Below, in pieces: positions 39,749-47,571 of a DNA stretch of 64,000 nucleotides (position 1 is the first letter of the stretch; the number at the start of each line of letters is the position of its first letter). Source of the DNA: Limnospira fusiformis SAG 85.79. Lineage in GTDB: Bacteria > Cyanobacteriota > Cyanobacteriia > Cyanobacteriales > Microcoleaceae. The notes under the pieces were generated by a model, which saw only the letters and a list, made by a program, of their open reading frames with translations, had not been told where the DNA came from and searched no databases. The stretch spans positions 517,459-581,458 of the forward strand of contig NZ_CP051185.1 in the NCBI RefSeq assembly GCF_012516315.1, read 5' to 3'. Made by a program: the position numbers and the translations under genes.

Positions 39749-40317
39749 AGGAACGTAGCCGAAGGACAAAAGACATTGTAAGGAATCGCAACTATAGGCA
39801 AGCTATAGATGTCATAGAAAGAGAGGTTAAAAGACTAGAAGCCGACGACAAACCCAGAGCGCGAGTAAGATTTCCCCGTGACGATGGAGACATTGATATA
39901 GATGTGGGGGGGATAATTGAATTTGCCCAGGCAATGAAGCCAAAAATAAGCGCAGAGGAAGATTTACAAGATGGCAGAACTAGGAGAGGCATAAAAGCTG
40001 AGAAGATAGGCAGCACAGCCCGTGGATTTGTAGACCTTGATGAAGATGGCAACCCCAAAGGTTTTGGGGGAACAATTGACAGCATTAATGATGCCAATGT
40101 CTCGGTTTACTTTGGGGAATGTGAGCAAACCATGAGCGTAACCATGTTTGGCAAAACTGTCACTTTTGCTCGGAATGTTTGCGAGGATGATATAGAAGAA
40201 CCATCGGAGACAGATGAAAATGAAACAAGTGATGATACAGATAATATTTTACCTCCCAGTGTTGGTAATCCTCCTTTTCCTCTAGGTTTCTCAGGGAGGT
40301 TAGCGGATTTTTTTTAG
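39736..40317 (+). CDS. hypothetical charged protein with acidic tail
   Basis: 193 residues from ATG 39736, chosen over GTG 39727 because GCAGGAG sits 8 bases upstream. The N-terminus is a strongly basic helix (REVEERSRRTKDIVRNRNYR); the middle is Asp-rich (FPRDDGDIDIDVGG); near the end comes a Glu/Asp-rich stretch (EEPSETDENETSDDTDN). The basic head and acidic tail could suit a scaffold or DNA-packaging role, but that is speculation. No family recognised. Confidence 0.62.
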   Translation: MREVEERSRRTKDIVRNRNYRQAIDVIEREVKRLEADDKPRARVRFPRDDGDIDIDVGGIIEFAQAMKPKISAEEDLQDGRTRRGIKAEKIGSTARGFVDLDEDGNPKGFGGTIDSINDANVSVYFGECEQTMSVTMFGKTVTFARNVCEDDIEEPSETDENETSDDTDNILPPSVGNPPFPLGFSGRLADFF

Positions 40318-40334
40318 TCCATAGAGTAGGTCAC

Positions 40335-41579
40335 ATGGGTGGGTGGTTTGCAAGCACAAAAGAAAACTTTTTTGACCATTTTTCTAACGGAGGTGATGCT
40401 ATTACCTCTTCCAGAGAGTTTTTCTCATCAATAGAGTTTCCCAGTTCTAGCAGTGAAGTTATATCTGTGCAAAAAATAGGAACTTTTCCTTTCTCGTTGG
40501 GCTACGAATATTATCGTGATTTACACATAAGTAAAGGTAGGGGTTTCCATCCCTCTACCTTTAGGTACTATCTGGCTAAATATACAGGTACAATCCATAA
40601 CTTCAATGGCCCAAATGAGTATTTGGCAACAAGAACTTGTCGTGTCACTAATGGTCGCACGTGGTCGAAGCCTAACTTATTCGGATCAGTCACTATAAGA
40701 GTGTGTCCTGTTCATGTGCCGTATAGAAATCCTGAAACTGGCACGTTGCAGTCTTATTTTGTTGATTATACGACTAGGGGTTGGGTAGTCGAGTGGAGTC
40801 TTTTACCAACAACAATCAACAATCATCAACCAGAGCCGCCGCCAAGTTTACCAATATTAAGGAATGACATGAATCAACAATGCTGTGAAGATTCTACCAA
40901 AATGATTAGGGAAATCCATAAAGCCCTAGGGGTCAGGAAGTTGCTAGATAAGAGTTTCCAGATTCCGGCTAATATGATGATACCAGAGGGACGGGGAAAT
41001 CACATAAACAAAGATTATTTGGAAATCATGTCTGACCTGTTCAAAACCATAGATAATTATGGTTTTGATGCTCCGGTTACCGTGACGGTTCAGGATACTA
41101 ACAAAGCCCAAGAAGGCGACCAGTCTATTGAGTTAAAGTTTAATTCATTGGGGGCAATATTAAAGGCTCAGACTGAGCTTTTGATTGAGTTAAAAGGTGA
41201 TAGCGCCAACCGGCTAAATATTCAGATTCGTTTAGCCTATATAATGACGAGAATGTATAGAACTTTGGCTAAGTTGTATTATCGAACGTCGGCGATTTTA
41301 GACGGGTTGGGAATTCCCATTATCTCGAAAGTGGTTACGTTGCCAATTGAGTTTAATGTGTTTGGTAAAAAACACTGGGGGGCTGGAAAGGGTTTTGGAA
41401 AGGATAACAAGAAAGGTCAGGAGCCTAAACTTGATTTGAATGATGAAGACACGACGGAAGCCATGCTGCCAGATTTGTTGGAGATTCACGACTATGAAAT
41501 AGAGGTTGATGAGTTTAGGGCTAAAAGTAATGACCTCTATGAGGTTTTAATAGGGATAGCGGCAAAATTAAGGTCATAG
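40335..41579 (+). CDS. hypothetical 414-residue protein, largest of the element
   Basis: The N-terminal 160 residues look beta-rich (GTFPFSLGYEYYRDLHISKG, ATRTCRVTNGRTW). A Pro-rich linker (QPEPPPSLP) leads to a helical second half with a long amphipathic stretch (RLAYIMTRMYRTLAKLYYRT) and a charged C-terminus. There is a CC pair (QQCCEDST) after the linker. The two-part architecture with a central hinge would fit a minor virion or adsorption protein; no family is recognised. RBS GAGTAGG lies before ATG 40335. Confidence 0.65.
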   Translation: MGGWFASTKENFFDHFSNGGDAITSSREFFSSIEFPSSSSEVISVQKIGTFPFSLGYEYYRDLHISKGRGFHPSTFRYYLAKYTGTIHNFNGPNEYLATRTCRVTNGRTWSKPNLFGSVTIRVCPVHVPYRNPETGTLQSYFVDYTTRGWVVEWSLLPTTINNHQPEPPPSLPILRNDMNQQCCEDSTKMIREIHKALGVRKLLDKSFQIPANMMIPEGRGNHINKDYLEIMSDLFKTIDNYGFDAPVTVTVQDTNKAQEGDQSIELKFNSLGAILKAQTELLIELKGDSANRLNIQIRLAYIMTRMYRTLAKLYYRTSAILDGLGIPIISKVVTLPIEFNVFGKKHWGAGKGFGKDNKKGQEPKLDLNDEDTTEAMLPDLLEIHDYEIEVDEFRAKSNDLYEVLIGIAAKLRS

Positions 41580-41586
41580 TTTTATC

Positions 41587-42024
41587 ATGAGTAAAAGAAG
41601 AGCGCCAAGGGGTTCGGGTAATTCCCAGCCGGATTCGGGTGGTGGGAAAAAACCGCCATCGGCAGGACAGGAAAAGGCTAAGTTTAAAAGTGACACTCGG
41701 AAAAGAATTGAGGAAGCGATCGCTGTGTTAGATTTCCGGCTGCATCTGGAATATTTAAATGTAGCATCAGCAGTTGGGGGCGGCGACTTTGAAGAGTTTA
41801 AACGTTCTTGGTTGATGAATTACTATAACGCCATGACAGCATCTGGGTTTAAGGATAAACCCAAGACAGCCCCCAGTCGGGAACAGCAGCCCCGCCTCAT
41901 CAAAACTAATGACGAGTTAATGGAGATTCGTGATATTAAATCTGACAACTTGTCTACTGGAAAGTCGCCAAGCCAACGCCGCCGAGAAAGATTGTTGCCC
42001 AACAATGACCACGAAATAGGTTAA
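41587..42024 (+). CDS. hypothetical basic protein
   Basis: 145 residues. It begins with a disordered, basic Ser/Gly/Pro-rich segment (SKRRAPRGSGNSQPDSGGG), has a short folded helical core (RKRIEEAIAVLDFRLHLEYL) and ends with another basic low-complexity tail (SPSQRRRERLLP). Such layouts bind nucleic acid in many small phage proteins; no family recognised. It lies 7 bases after the previous gene and 6 before the next. Confidence 0.62.
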   Translation: MSKRRAPRGSGNSQPDSGGGKKPPSAGQEKAKFKSDTRKRIEEAIAVLDFRLHLEYLNVASAVGGGDFEEFKRSWLMNYYNAMTASGFKDKPKTAPSREQQPRLIKTNDELMEIRDIKSDNLSTGKSPSQRRRERLLPNNDHEIG

Positions 42025-42030
42025 TAAATT

Positions 42031-42474
42031 ATGTCTAATGTTGTAGGTGTAGACCTGAAAGAACTAACTTCAACCGCTGTAGCTGGCAAGGAAATCGCAG
42101 CACAATGGTTTAATGCTTTTTCATCTCAACTGTATAAAGAGGTTCAGATTTTAAAATCTTTTGATTTTAAGAAATGGGCCGGAAGTCTTAAAGGTAGTGC
42201 TTTAGCTATTGGAGAAAACATCAAAAAAGGCAACTGGGGATTTTTCAAAGATTGGCTATTAGAAGCCCCTATGATTCCTAAAGTAGCAGGGCTTCTAGCG
42301 GGTGGTGTAATTGCCGGGACTGTGCTGCTTGTTGGTGGAAAAGCTGTAGGGCTTGTTGGTGCGGGTGTGGGGAGTTTAGTAGCAGCCCACCCGGCTTTTG
42401 TAGGCGGTTTTTTGGGGGGTAACAGTGCCTACACTAATGGGCAAATTAACCCAAGGAGTTTCTCAAGCGTATAA
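42031..42474 (+). CDS. hypothetical membrane protein, N-terminal part; probably one gene with the next frame
   Basis: 147 residues ending in a very Gly-rich hydrophobic segment (AGLLAGGVIAGTVLLVGG, then VGLVGAGVGSLVAAHPAF). The reading then passes through TTTTTTGGGGGG at about 42408-42419 and stops at 42474 after residues with no hydrophobic pattern. The +1 frame continues as a plausible protein (VTVPTLMGKLTQGVSQAYNF). I infer either a one-base expansion in the homopolymer, or a recoding site that gives one product of about 325 residues. Confidence 0.6.
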   Translation: MSNVVGVDLKELTSTAVAGKEIAAQWFNAFSSQLYKEVQILKSFDFKKWAGSLKGSALAIGENIKKGNWGFFKDWLLEAPMIPKVAGLLAGGVIAGTVLLVGGKAVGLVGAGVGSLVAAHPAFVGGFLGGNSAYTNGQINPRSFSSV

Positions 42475-43006
42475 TTTTGATTGGGCAGCATCTGACAAAA
42501 AAATGATGGATGATTTAAAACAAGCAGCTAACGCTTTATATGTTCCCTTGGGAGAGACAGTCGGAAAATCTCTGGCTGCTTTAGTTGCAGGCAAGGTAGG
42601 AAGCACGGCGACAACAACTCTAAGAATTAGAGAAGGCGCGATCGCCGCCATGTGTATGATTAACCCAACCATTAAGGATACTTTGGTAGAAGCCTTGTCG
42701 TCGCTTAGATATGCGGTTCAAGAGGTTGCTAAAAAAGCACTGTTTGTCATAACTTATATTAACACCAGGAAAGTAGCAGCTAAGTTGTTAGATAAGGAGG
42801 AGACTTGGGGGAAAGAAGGACAGTCGCCTTTTATCGTTTCTGAAAAGGTAGAGGAAACCTGGTCTAAGATTAAAGCAGATGAATATTTTGACTGGGTAAA
42901 TGAACAACAGTGGGAGGGTATGGAATCATTAGCCTCTACTTTCTTTGAAACATTAGGGGATTTACTAACAGACCAGGGAACTTATGAGGAGTGGATTCCT
43001 GTGTAA
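42437..43006 (+). CDS. hypothetical protein, C-terminal part of a probable frameshifted membrane gene
   Basis: Start ATG 42437 (GTG 42425 is also possible), up to 193 residues. Helical, with Ala-rich stretches (GKSLAALVAGKVGSTATTTL) and two moderately hydrophobic helices (GAIAAMCMINPTIKD, AKKALFVITYINTRK). It overlaps the preceding frame by about 40 bases without a convincing ribosome-binding site, which favours the one-gene interpretation. No family recognised. Confidence 0.55.
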   Translation: MGKLTQGVSQAYNFDWAASDKKMMDDLKQAANALYVPLGETVGKSLAALVAGKVGSTATTTLRIREGAIAAMCMINPTIKDTLVEALSSLRYAVQEVAKKALFVITYINTRKVAAKLLDKEETWGKEGQSPFIVSEKVEETWSKIKADEYFDWVNEQQWEGMESLASTFFETLGDLLTDQGTYEEWIPV

Positions 43007-43033
43007 ATTAATCGGCTGAGAGAGGGAGTATTT

Positions 43034-44233
43034 ATGGCAAATGTTGGAAGGCTAACCCAACAAACTTATATCATGATGGCTCGCCAAAGGCGCATCACGA
43101 AACTCTCGGATAAGCGCCCGGAACGAGTCCGAATAGAATTGCAACCCAACTGGGATGTTTACCAACTGCAGCCTGACAGAAAAAACCCAGATTACAAGCT
43201 GCTGATGGCGGGTTCCGAGTCAGCTTTGGCATTGCAGTTGTCTCAGCTCGGATGGATGGAGAAGATGATCGATCATCTCCTCAATGCCAGCGACCTAAAA
43301 TTTGACGACTGGTTTGATGCTTGGGCGGCGGGTTATCCAGAGCTGCGTTATAGATCCAACCCAAAACTCCCCAATTTAAGCACCAACTATCCGGCGCGCA
43401 ATCTAAGAAACAGCGACGGAGATACCATCCCCAGATGGAGAGGAGACGCGAGTTCTCGCCCGGCTTATATTGAGTGGCATCCTTCCGACAGAAAAACATC
43501 TAAGGAGGTTGGGCTTCACCGAACAATAGAATATTTTCCAGATCGCTCCGAAAACAAATCAGTTGTCTTGACCGGGAACGATAAGGAACTAATTAGGCAA
43601 ATCCTGCAAATCCACTACGAGGGCAGCGGCAGTAGCGAAAAATCCGATAGCACAGTCTCAACGGGTATCAGTTACCGGGGCGCTCCTAAAGTTGTGCTGT
43701 ACTTTTTGGAAAGAATTGAGGATGTGGAGAAAGGCTACCGACAACTGGAAGCGAGAGTCGGTTTCCGTTTGGTGGGAAAAACGGAAAATCCAAACGGAGT
43801 CGGGGACTTGCTGACGAAAGCCAATATCAGAAGTTTGGCACAAAGAATTTTCCAGCACTTTCTACAGCCCCAGCAGTTCCGGTTCCGCAAAGGAAGGGAA
43901 TCGGTTAGTTATCGGGACAAATCCTCCGGGTTAGAATCGTTTGTTTTTGCGACCAGCACGGCGGAAGGTGTCAATCTCTACCAGCGCATCTGCCAGGTGA
44001 TGCAGATCGAGTTTGACAACTCCAAAGTATTTACATCGACCAACCAAAATCCAGCCCAAGCGTTCCCTATCACATCTCCAGAAGTGACGATATTGGGTAA
44101 CAAAATCAAACCGCCGCGCCGCCGTCCGGTCGGGTACGTCTACTTTAGGGAAGCAAAATTGTTTTTAGAGATGCTCAATGAGCCTATCCTGCTCTGTGAC
44201 TACAACGGTCATCTATATAGAAATCCCGATTAG
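43034..44233 (+). CDS. hypothetical 399-residue protein of the element
   Basis: Basic, soluble, with many Arg-Pro and Trp-containing stretches (ITKLSDKRPERVRIELQPNW, FDAWAAGYPELRYRS) and a C-terminal globular part (RPVGYVYFREAKLFLEMLNE). RBS GAGAGGGAG lies directly before ATG 43034. The codon use is more GC-rich than in neighbouring element genes. It shows no P-loop, HNH, HUH or polymerase motif that I can see. A replication or packaging role cannot be excluded but is not supported. Confidence 0.65.
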   Translation: MANVGRLTQQTYIMMARQRRITKLSDKRPERVRIELQPNWDVYQLQPDRKNPDYKLLMAGSESALALQLSQLGWMEKMIDHLLNASDLKFDDWFDAWAAGYPELRYRSNPKLPNLSTNYPARNLRNSDGDTIPRWRGDASSRPAYIEWHPSDRKTSKEVGLHRTIEYFPDRSENKSVVLTGNDKELIRQILQIHYEGSGSSEKSDSTVSTGISYRGAPKVVLYFLERIEDVEKGYRQLEARVGFRLVGKTENPNGVGDLLTKANIRSLAQRIFQHFLQPQQFRFRKGRESVSYRDKSSGLESFVFATSTAEGVNLYQRICQVMQIEFDNSKVFTSTNQNPAQAFPITSPEVTILGNKIKPPRRRPVGYVYFREAKLFLEMLNEPILLCDYNGHLYRNPD

Positions 44234-44282
44234 AAGACAACCCCAACACTTTTTTTAGACCAAACAAAACTCCTTGCATATC

Positions 44283-44303
44283 CGGAAACCCTATAGGTTT
44301 CCG
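44283..44303 (+). promoter_or_regulatory. intergenic hairpin before the small paralogue pair
   Basis: CGGAAACC-ctata-GGTTTCCG, a perfect 8-bp stem with a 5-base loop, lies in the only sizeable gap (146 bases) of the forward block. It could be a processing or attenuation site separating high-expression small genes from those upstream. No T-run follows, so it is not a classic terminator. Confidence 0.5.
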
Positions 44304-44379
44304 TATATGTTCCACCTCCTAAAAATGTCTGCTATGAATGAAGTAGTAAGCAGTTTTGAAGCAACAAGGCGGGTATTGG

Positions 44380-44748
44380 ATGCCAAGTTTAGCAGATACG
44401 AAAATTTATAGTTGGACTGCGCCCACCCCAGGCGGAACGGGAACCATGACAGTAGCGGCTCGGCTTTCTAATAGATACGATGGCATTGCTACTGACTTGG
44501 GAATGACAGCCCACGCAGACGCTAGTGGAGTCACCGCGCAAATGGTAAAGGCAAATCGAGCAGTCCAAGAGGGGCTCTTGATGAAAATGCGGATTAACTA
44601 TCGGAAAAGTAACAAATATTTTGGGGCTGATATTTATGTACCCACAGACAAAGTTTCTGATGCTATCCAAAAACTAGCTGGCAAAGCCTGGGATGGTACT
44701 GGGGTGATTACTTCCTGTCGCGATCGCATAAGGGCTGATTTTCGTTAA
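44380..44748 (+). CDS. small hypothetical protein A, possible coat protein (possible paralogue of next gene)
   Basis: 122 residues from ATG 44380; the frame opens at TTG 44356, which lacks a ribosome-binding site. Beta-type pattern (TKIYSWTAPTPGGTGTMTVA) followed by an element shared with the next protein: a GLLMKMR strand, a polar loop, then a Lys-anchored helix and a Gly-containing turn near the C-terminus, ending in Arg-rich residues. Tandem small paralogues after a long gap with a strong hairpin would fit abundant structural subunits; this is inference. Confidence 0.62.
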   Translation: MPSLADTKIYSWTAPTPGGTGTMTVAARLSNRYDGIATDLGMTAHADASGVTAQMVKANRAVQEGLLMKMRINYRKSNKYFGADIYVPTDKVSDAIQKLAGKAWDGTGVITSCRDRIRADFR

Positions 44749-44769
44749 TAGAGAAAGGATAAAATATTA

Positions 44770-45123
44770 ATGGCTAGAACACAACTCTGTCAGGCAATGG
44801 ATGGTACTAAAGTTAGAGTCTTTAGAGCCAGTGCGGTAATGTATACAGCCGGAACTAAAGATGTTTTAGGCGTATCCCCAGTAGAAGAAGCCAACGCTAA
44901 TGATCCAGTGTATGACACCGGGGAATTAATGCGAACTGGTTTGTTAGTAAGGCTTGCCGTTCAGTGCAACAACGGCACTACCAAACCGCCAATTACTTAT
45001 AGACTTTTTTGCACAAAGGAAAAAATAAACGAGGCTTTGACGTATTACAATAGTAACGGTAGGACTCTAAATGGTAAGAGCGTCATGAACGCTGGTTTTG
45101 AACGCCGCCTAGTTATCAAATAA
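44770..45123 (+). CDS. small hypothetical protein B, possible coat protein (possible paralogue of previous gene)
   Basis: 117 residues. It aligns by eye with the upstream protein: GLLVRLA against GLLMKMR, CTKEKINEAL against PTDKVSDAIQ, and a C-terminal Arg-Arg. Beta strands predominate (TKVRVFRASAVMY, TYRLFC). It starts 21 bases after the upstream stop. No signal peptide; family unknown. Confidence 0.62.
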   Translation: MARTQLCQAMDGTKVRVFRASAVMYTAGTKDVLGVSPVEEANANDPVYDTGELMRTGLLVRLAVQCNNGTTKPPITYRLFCTKEKINEALTYYNSNGRTLNGKSVMNAGFERRLVIK

Positions 45124-45126
45124 GGC

Positions 45127-45546
45127 ATGGATTTTACCGACGCTTATGGTGCATGGAAACTGATAGCTTCAAGCTATCAGCCTACCCAAGAATGGATAAT
45201 TCACAACCCCCCAATTACTGAACACTCATTATTGAGGTTTAAATTTTCAACTGATTGGGGGCGTTGGAAAAATCCCTATGATGGCTATAGGTCAATGCTG
45301 CTTATCAGAGGGCATTATCGTGATGATTCTGGGAGTTTTGGCTGGGTAACAGGACAAAGAACTGTATACGTTACAGAAGAACCACAACTGATTAATTATC
45401 CGCCCATAGAAGAATTTACAGATAATTCCTGGACAATTAGAAAGCTAGGAGTCCGCCGCCGGTTTTTCAAAAACGCAACATGGATCGAAAATCATCCTAC
45501 AATGGATCTAAAGTTTAACGTAATAATTGAGGCTTTTGTAGCTTAA
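45127..45546 (+). CDS. small hypothetical beta-rich protein C
   Basis: 139 residues, aromatic-rich and probably all-beta (RFKFSTDWGRWKNPYDGYRS, GSFGWVTGQRTVYV), with no Cys and no membrane segment. It follows gene B with a 3-base gap, and gene D follows it after 1 base. Its position after the putative coat genes suggests a minor structural protein. Family unknown. Confidence 0.6.
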   Translation: MDFTDAYGAWKLIASSYQPTQEWIIHNPPITEHSLLRFKFSTDWGRWKNPYDGYRSMLLIRGHYRDDSGSFGWVTGQRTVYVTEEPQLINYPPIEEFTDNSWTIRKLGVRRRFFKNATWIENHPTMDLKFNVIIEAFVA

Positions 45547-45547
45547 C

Positions 45548-45865
45548 ATGAATATCTCTCTCGCTCAATTAATCAACCATCTCCCAGATGGTTCAACCTT
45601 AAAAACCTTGCTGGGGTCATTAGGTTCGGAAGCTGAAAACGTAGACGCTACCGTAGAACTTTACGAATTTGTTGAGGCTTTTTACCAGGCACAAGTCGAA
45701 CGCAACCAACTACCTGATGTTCAACGATTAAACGTAGTTTCTGCTCAGACATTGTTCAATATAGTGTTACAACCGGATGGCTCTGTGACAAGACAGATAG
45801 ATAGACAATTGTCATTCTACCAAAAATTTGAGAATTCAGGAATTATTAGTAGACCACAATTCTAA
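45548..45865 (+). CDS. small hypothetical helical protein D
   Basis: 105 residues, mainly helical and acidic (LYEFVEAFYQAQVERNQLP), without membrane segments. It ends just before a slightly larger gap of about 120 bases in which a TTG-initiated frame (45895) leads into the next gene. Family unknown. Confidence 0.55.
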   Translation: MNISLAQLINHLPDGSTLKTLLGSLGSEAENVDATVELYEFVEAFYQAQVERNQLPDVQRLNVVSAQTLFNIVLQPDGSVTRQIDRQLSFYQKFENSGIISRPQF

Positions 45866-45987
45866 TTTGCCAACGGTCTAAATTTTTCGGGTGATTGGGA
45901 GTCTATCCGAATTACCCGAAAACGAAGTACCAGCAATTTTTTCAAAACTTAATTTTAGTTTTTGAAAGTACAGGAGTTTCTAACTTT

Positions 45988-46269
45988 ATGCATCTAGAAA
46001 TTGAAAAAATTGCTTTAATTATTGGTTGGCTTATTTCTTTTTCGGGAGGTATTTGGTATCTTTCAGCAAAACATACTGAACTCCAAATTAATGTCAAAAA
46101 AAATCAAGAAGATATCGATAGATTAAGAAGTTCAGTCAGAAGCGAATGTCGAGGGGACAAACAACTGGTCTGGCTTACTTTAAAACATATTGAAAGATAT
46201 TTAGCCAAAACCACTGACTATAATGAATTAATCTTAAAAAAAGACAAAACAAACAACGATGAATTCTAA
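45988..46269 (+). CDS. single-pass membrane protein with coiled-coil tail
   Basis: 93 residues from ATG 45988 (AGGAG 11 bases upstream); a TTG at 45895 would add 31 residues. One transmembrane helix (IALIIGWLISFSGGIWYL) is followed by a charged helix (QINVKKNQEDIDRLRSSVRS). This is the shape of BhlA/holin-like or spanin-type phage membrane proteins. It overlaps the next gene by 11 bases, and that gene has a similar design, as expected for a lysis or membrane pair. Confidence 0.6.
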   Translation: MHLEIEKIALIIGWLISFSGGIWYLSAKHTELQINVKKNQEDIDRLRSSVRSECRGDKQLVWLTLKHIERYLAKTTDYNELILKKDKTNNDEF

Positions 46270-46492
46270 TACATTACCTGAGATAGTCAAGCTAGGAACT
46301 GATGGAATTACAGTTTTTTTAGTCTGGCAGTTGATGAAACAAAACCAGAAACTAATTACTGAAGTTAACTCCAGAGACAACGAACTAATGAACCTGATAT
46401 ACACAATCCTAAATCAGTCCAGACAGAATCCCACCAGGTTAAGCGATCGCACTAGCCGGATTAACTGTCCCAGGGGAGAAAGCAAGGAGTAA
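46259..46492 (+). CDS. small membrane protein, BhlA/holin-like layout
   Basis: 77 residues with a hydrophobic N-terminal helix (TDGITVFLVWQLMKQNQKLI) and a short charged, helical C-terminus. Resemblance to BhlA/UviB-type phage proteins is by layout, not by motif. Last intact gene of the block: the same frame continues past the TAA with coding-like sequence. Confidence 0.55.
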   Translation: MNSNTLPEIVKLGTDGITVFLVWQLMKQNQKLITEVNSRDNELMNLIYTILNQSRQNPTRLSDRTSRINCPRGESKE

Positions 46493-46691
46493 GTTATCAG
46501 ACTGACCCAATGGAAGGTAGCCTACTGGGAAAATGGACAAAACAAGTACAAATTCCCAGTTAGGACAAAAAAGCGATCGCATTAAGTCCCTTGACACCAA
46601 TCTGGACTTCTACAACTCCAAGGCAAAGGTAAACGCTTCTTTCTATCCCTTGGGCGAGTTGAGACAGTCGCCTAGTGTTGGGTATGGCTAA
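46493..46691 (+). pseudogene. decayed coding remnant
   Basis: Directly after the TAA at 46492 the same frame reads RLTQWKVAYWENGQNKYKFP. It then breaks at a run of six A near 46566-46571 and resumes one frame over as SDRIKSLDTNLDFYNSKAKV before entering the repeat region. One extra A would explain the break. There is no start codon. It may be the 5'-truncated last gene of the element or part of another gene. Family unknown. Confidence 0.35.
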
Positions 46692-46930
46692 CCCTCCCAC
46701 CCGCCCCTACCCAAGGAACCTAAAAGAAAGCCCGTTTCTATCACTGGGGCGGGTTTAGACAGTCGGCTGGTGTGGGGTACGGCTAACCGTTGAACCCGCC
46801 CCTACCCAAGGAATCTAAAAGAAAGCCCGTTTCTATCACTGGGGCGGGTTTAGACAGTCGGCTGGTGTGGGGTATGGTTAACCGTTGAACCCGCCCCTAC
46901 CCAAGGAACCTAAAAGAAACCGGGTTTCTG
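46650..46930. repeat. 95-bp tandem repeat (about 2.7 copies)
   Basis: 'ctaaaagaaa' recurs at 46720, 46815 and 46910, 95 bases apart, with GGGGCGGGTTTAGACAGTCG and AACCCGCCCC in each unit forming a potential stem. It belongs in style to the same dispersed family as the large array at 50860-56986 (gggcgggtt...aacccgccc, aaaccgggtttct). No coding capacity. Confidence 0.85.
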
Positions 46931-46997
46931 GTTAGAAAAGTTCTGGGCAGGAGCAGCGATCGCTCATGTCACGCTAAGATTTTCAGTAGCAGTTTTG

Positions 46998-47571
46998 GAG
47001 CATGATTTCATCTCAAATTAGGTTAACATTTGACGGCAATACGGTATAATACCAAGTATGGTGCGAGACCTTCGGGTATGAAATAGAGCTGAAATGGGCG
47101 AAATAACTACCCGGTGAGGACTTCAACCCCTTGGTTGATTGGGTCGCATCCCTGGCCATCCCATAACACAGCCTGATTTTTTGGCCCACCTTCGAGACTT
47201 CCAATATGGTTGCCAAGGTGAAGCGTCTAATCAGGTCTAAGACTGCCCGCGCCATGCTGACATGGGCGCATTATCGATTCAAACTAACCCTGAGACATCA
47301 AGCCGAGATAACTGGAACCACAGTTGTAGATGTGACCGAAGAATACACCAGCAAAACCTGTACTCACTGTGGTCATGTGCATTCCCAGCTAGGTGGCTCA
47401 AAAGTGTTCCGATGTCCGGAGTGTGGGTTCACTCTACCCAGGGACTGGAACGGTGCTTTTGGAATCTTTCTAAAAGCTTTGCGGGATACCGCCTCTGTTA
47501 CCTTAACGGGTAATAGTGCTATCGTCGCATTGTCCGGCAATAGCCGGATAAATGTCGCGTAAATGTATCAG
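46998..47571 (+). mobile_element. internally deleted IS607-type copy
   Basis: The left end (46998-47050) matches 13280-13332 of the full copy, and 47165-47571 matches the tnpB 3' end and right terminus (14650-15048), with a few substitutions. The intervening tnpA and most of tnpB are replaced by about 115 unrelated bases. Retained termini mean it could still be mobilised in trans. It sits at the truncated 5' end of mgtE. Confidence 0.85.
47172..47562 (+). pseudogene. tnpB: tnpB 3' fragment
   Basis: About 130 codons nearly identical to the C-terminus of the TnpB at 13843-15039: FETSNMVAKVKRLIRSKTA, zinc ribbon CTHCGHVH...CPECG, terminal RuvC Asp in LPRDWNGAFG. The first RuvC Asp and the rest of the protein are absent, so it is inactive. 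Confidence 0.9.

Larger units (their letters stand above)
35988..46492. mobile_element. candidate integrated virus-like or satellite element of unknown type
   Basis: The region holds a tyrosine recombinase (35988-36575), one reverse-strand gene with a Gly-rich start (36808-37740) and about fourteen short forward genes with gaps of a few bases or ATGA-type overlaps. None belongs to a cellular family I know. Two look like virion surface proteins, two are adjacent small possible paralogues, and at least three encode short membrane proteins. There is no terminase, portal, protease, tail or P-loop protein that I can see. Exact borders and attachment sites were not found; the right side is bounded by decayed coding sequence, 95-bp repeats and an IS607 relic. 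Confidence 0.6.

Noticed and set aside
47013..47255. 80-codon reverse frame over the IS607 relic
   Set aside because: It spans the relic's deletion junction and the antisense of tnpB; no coding features.
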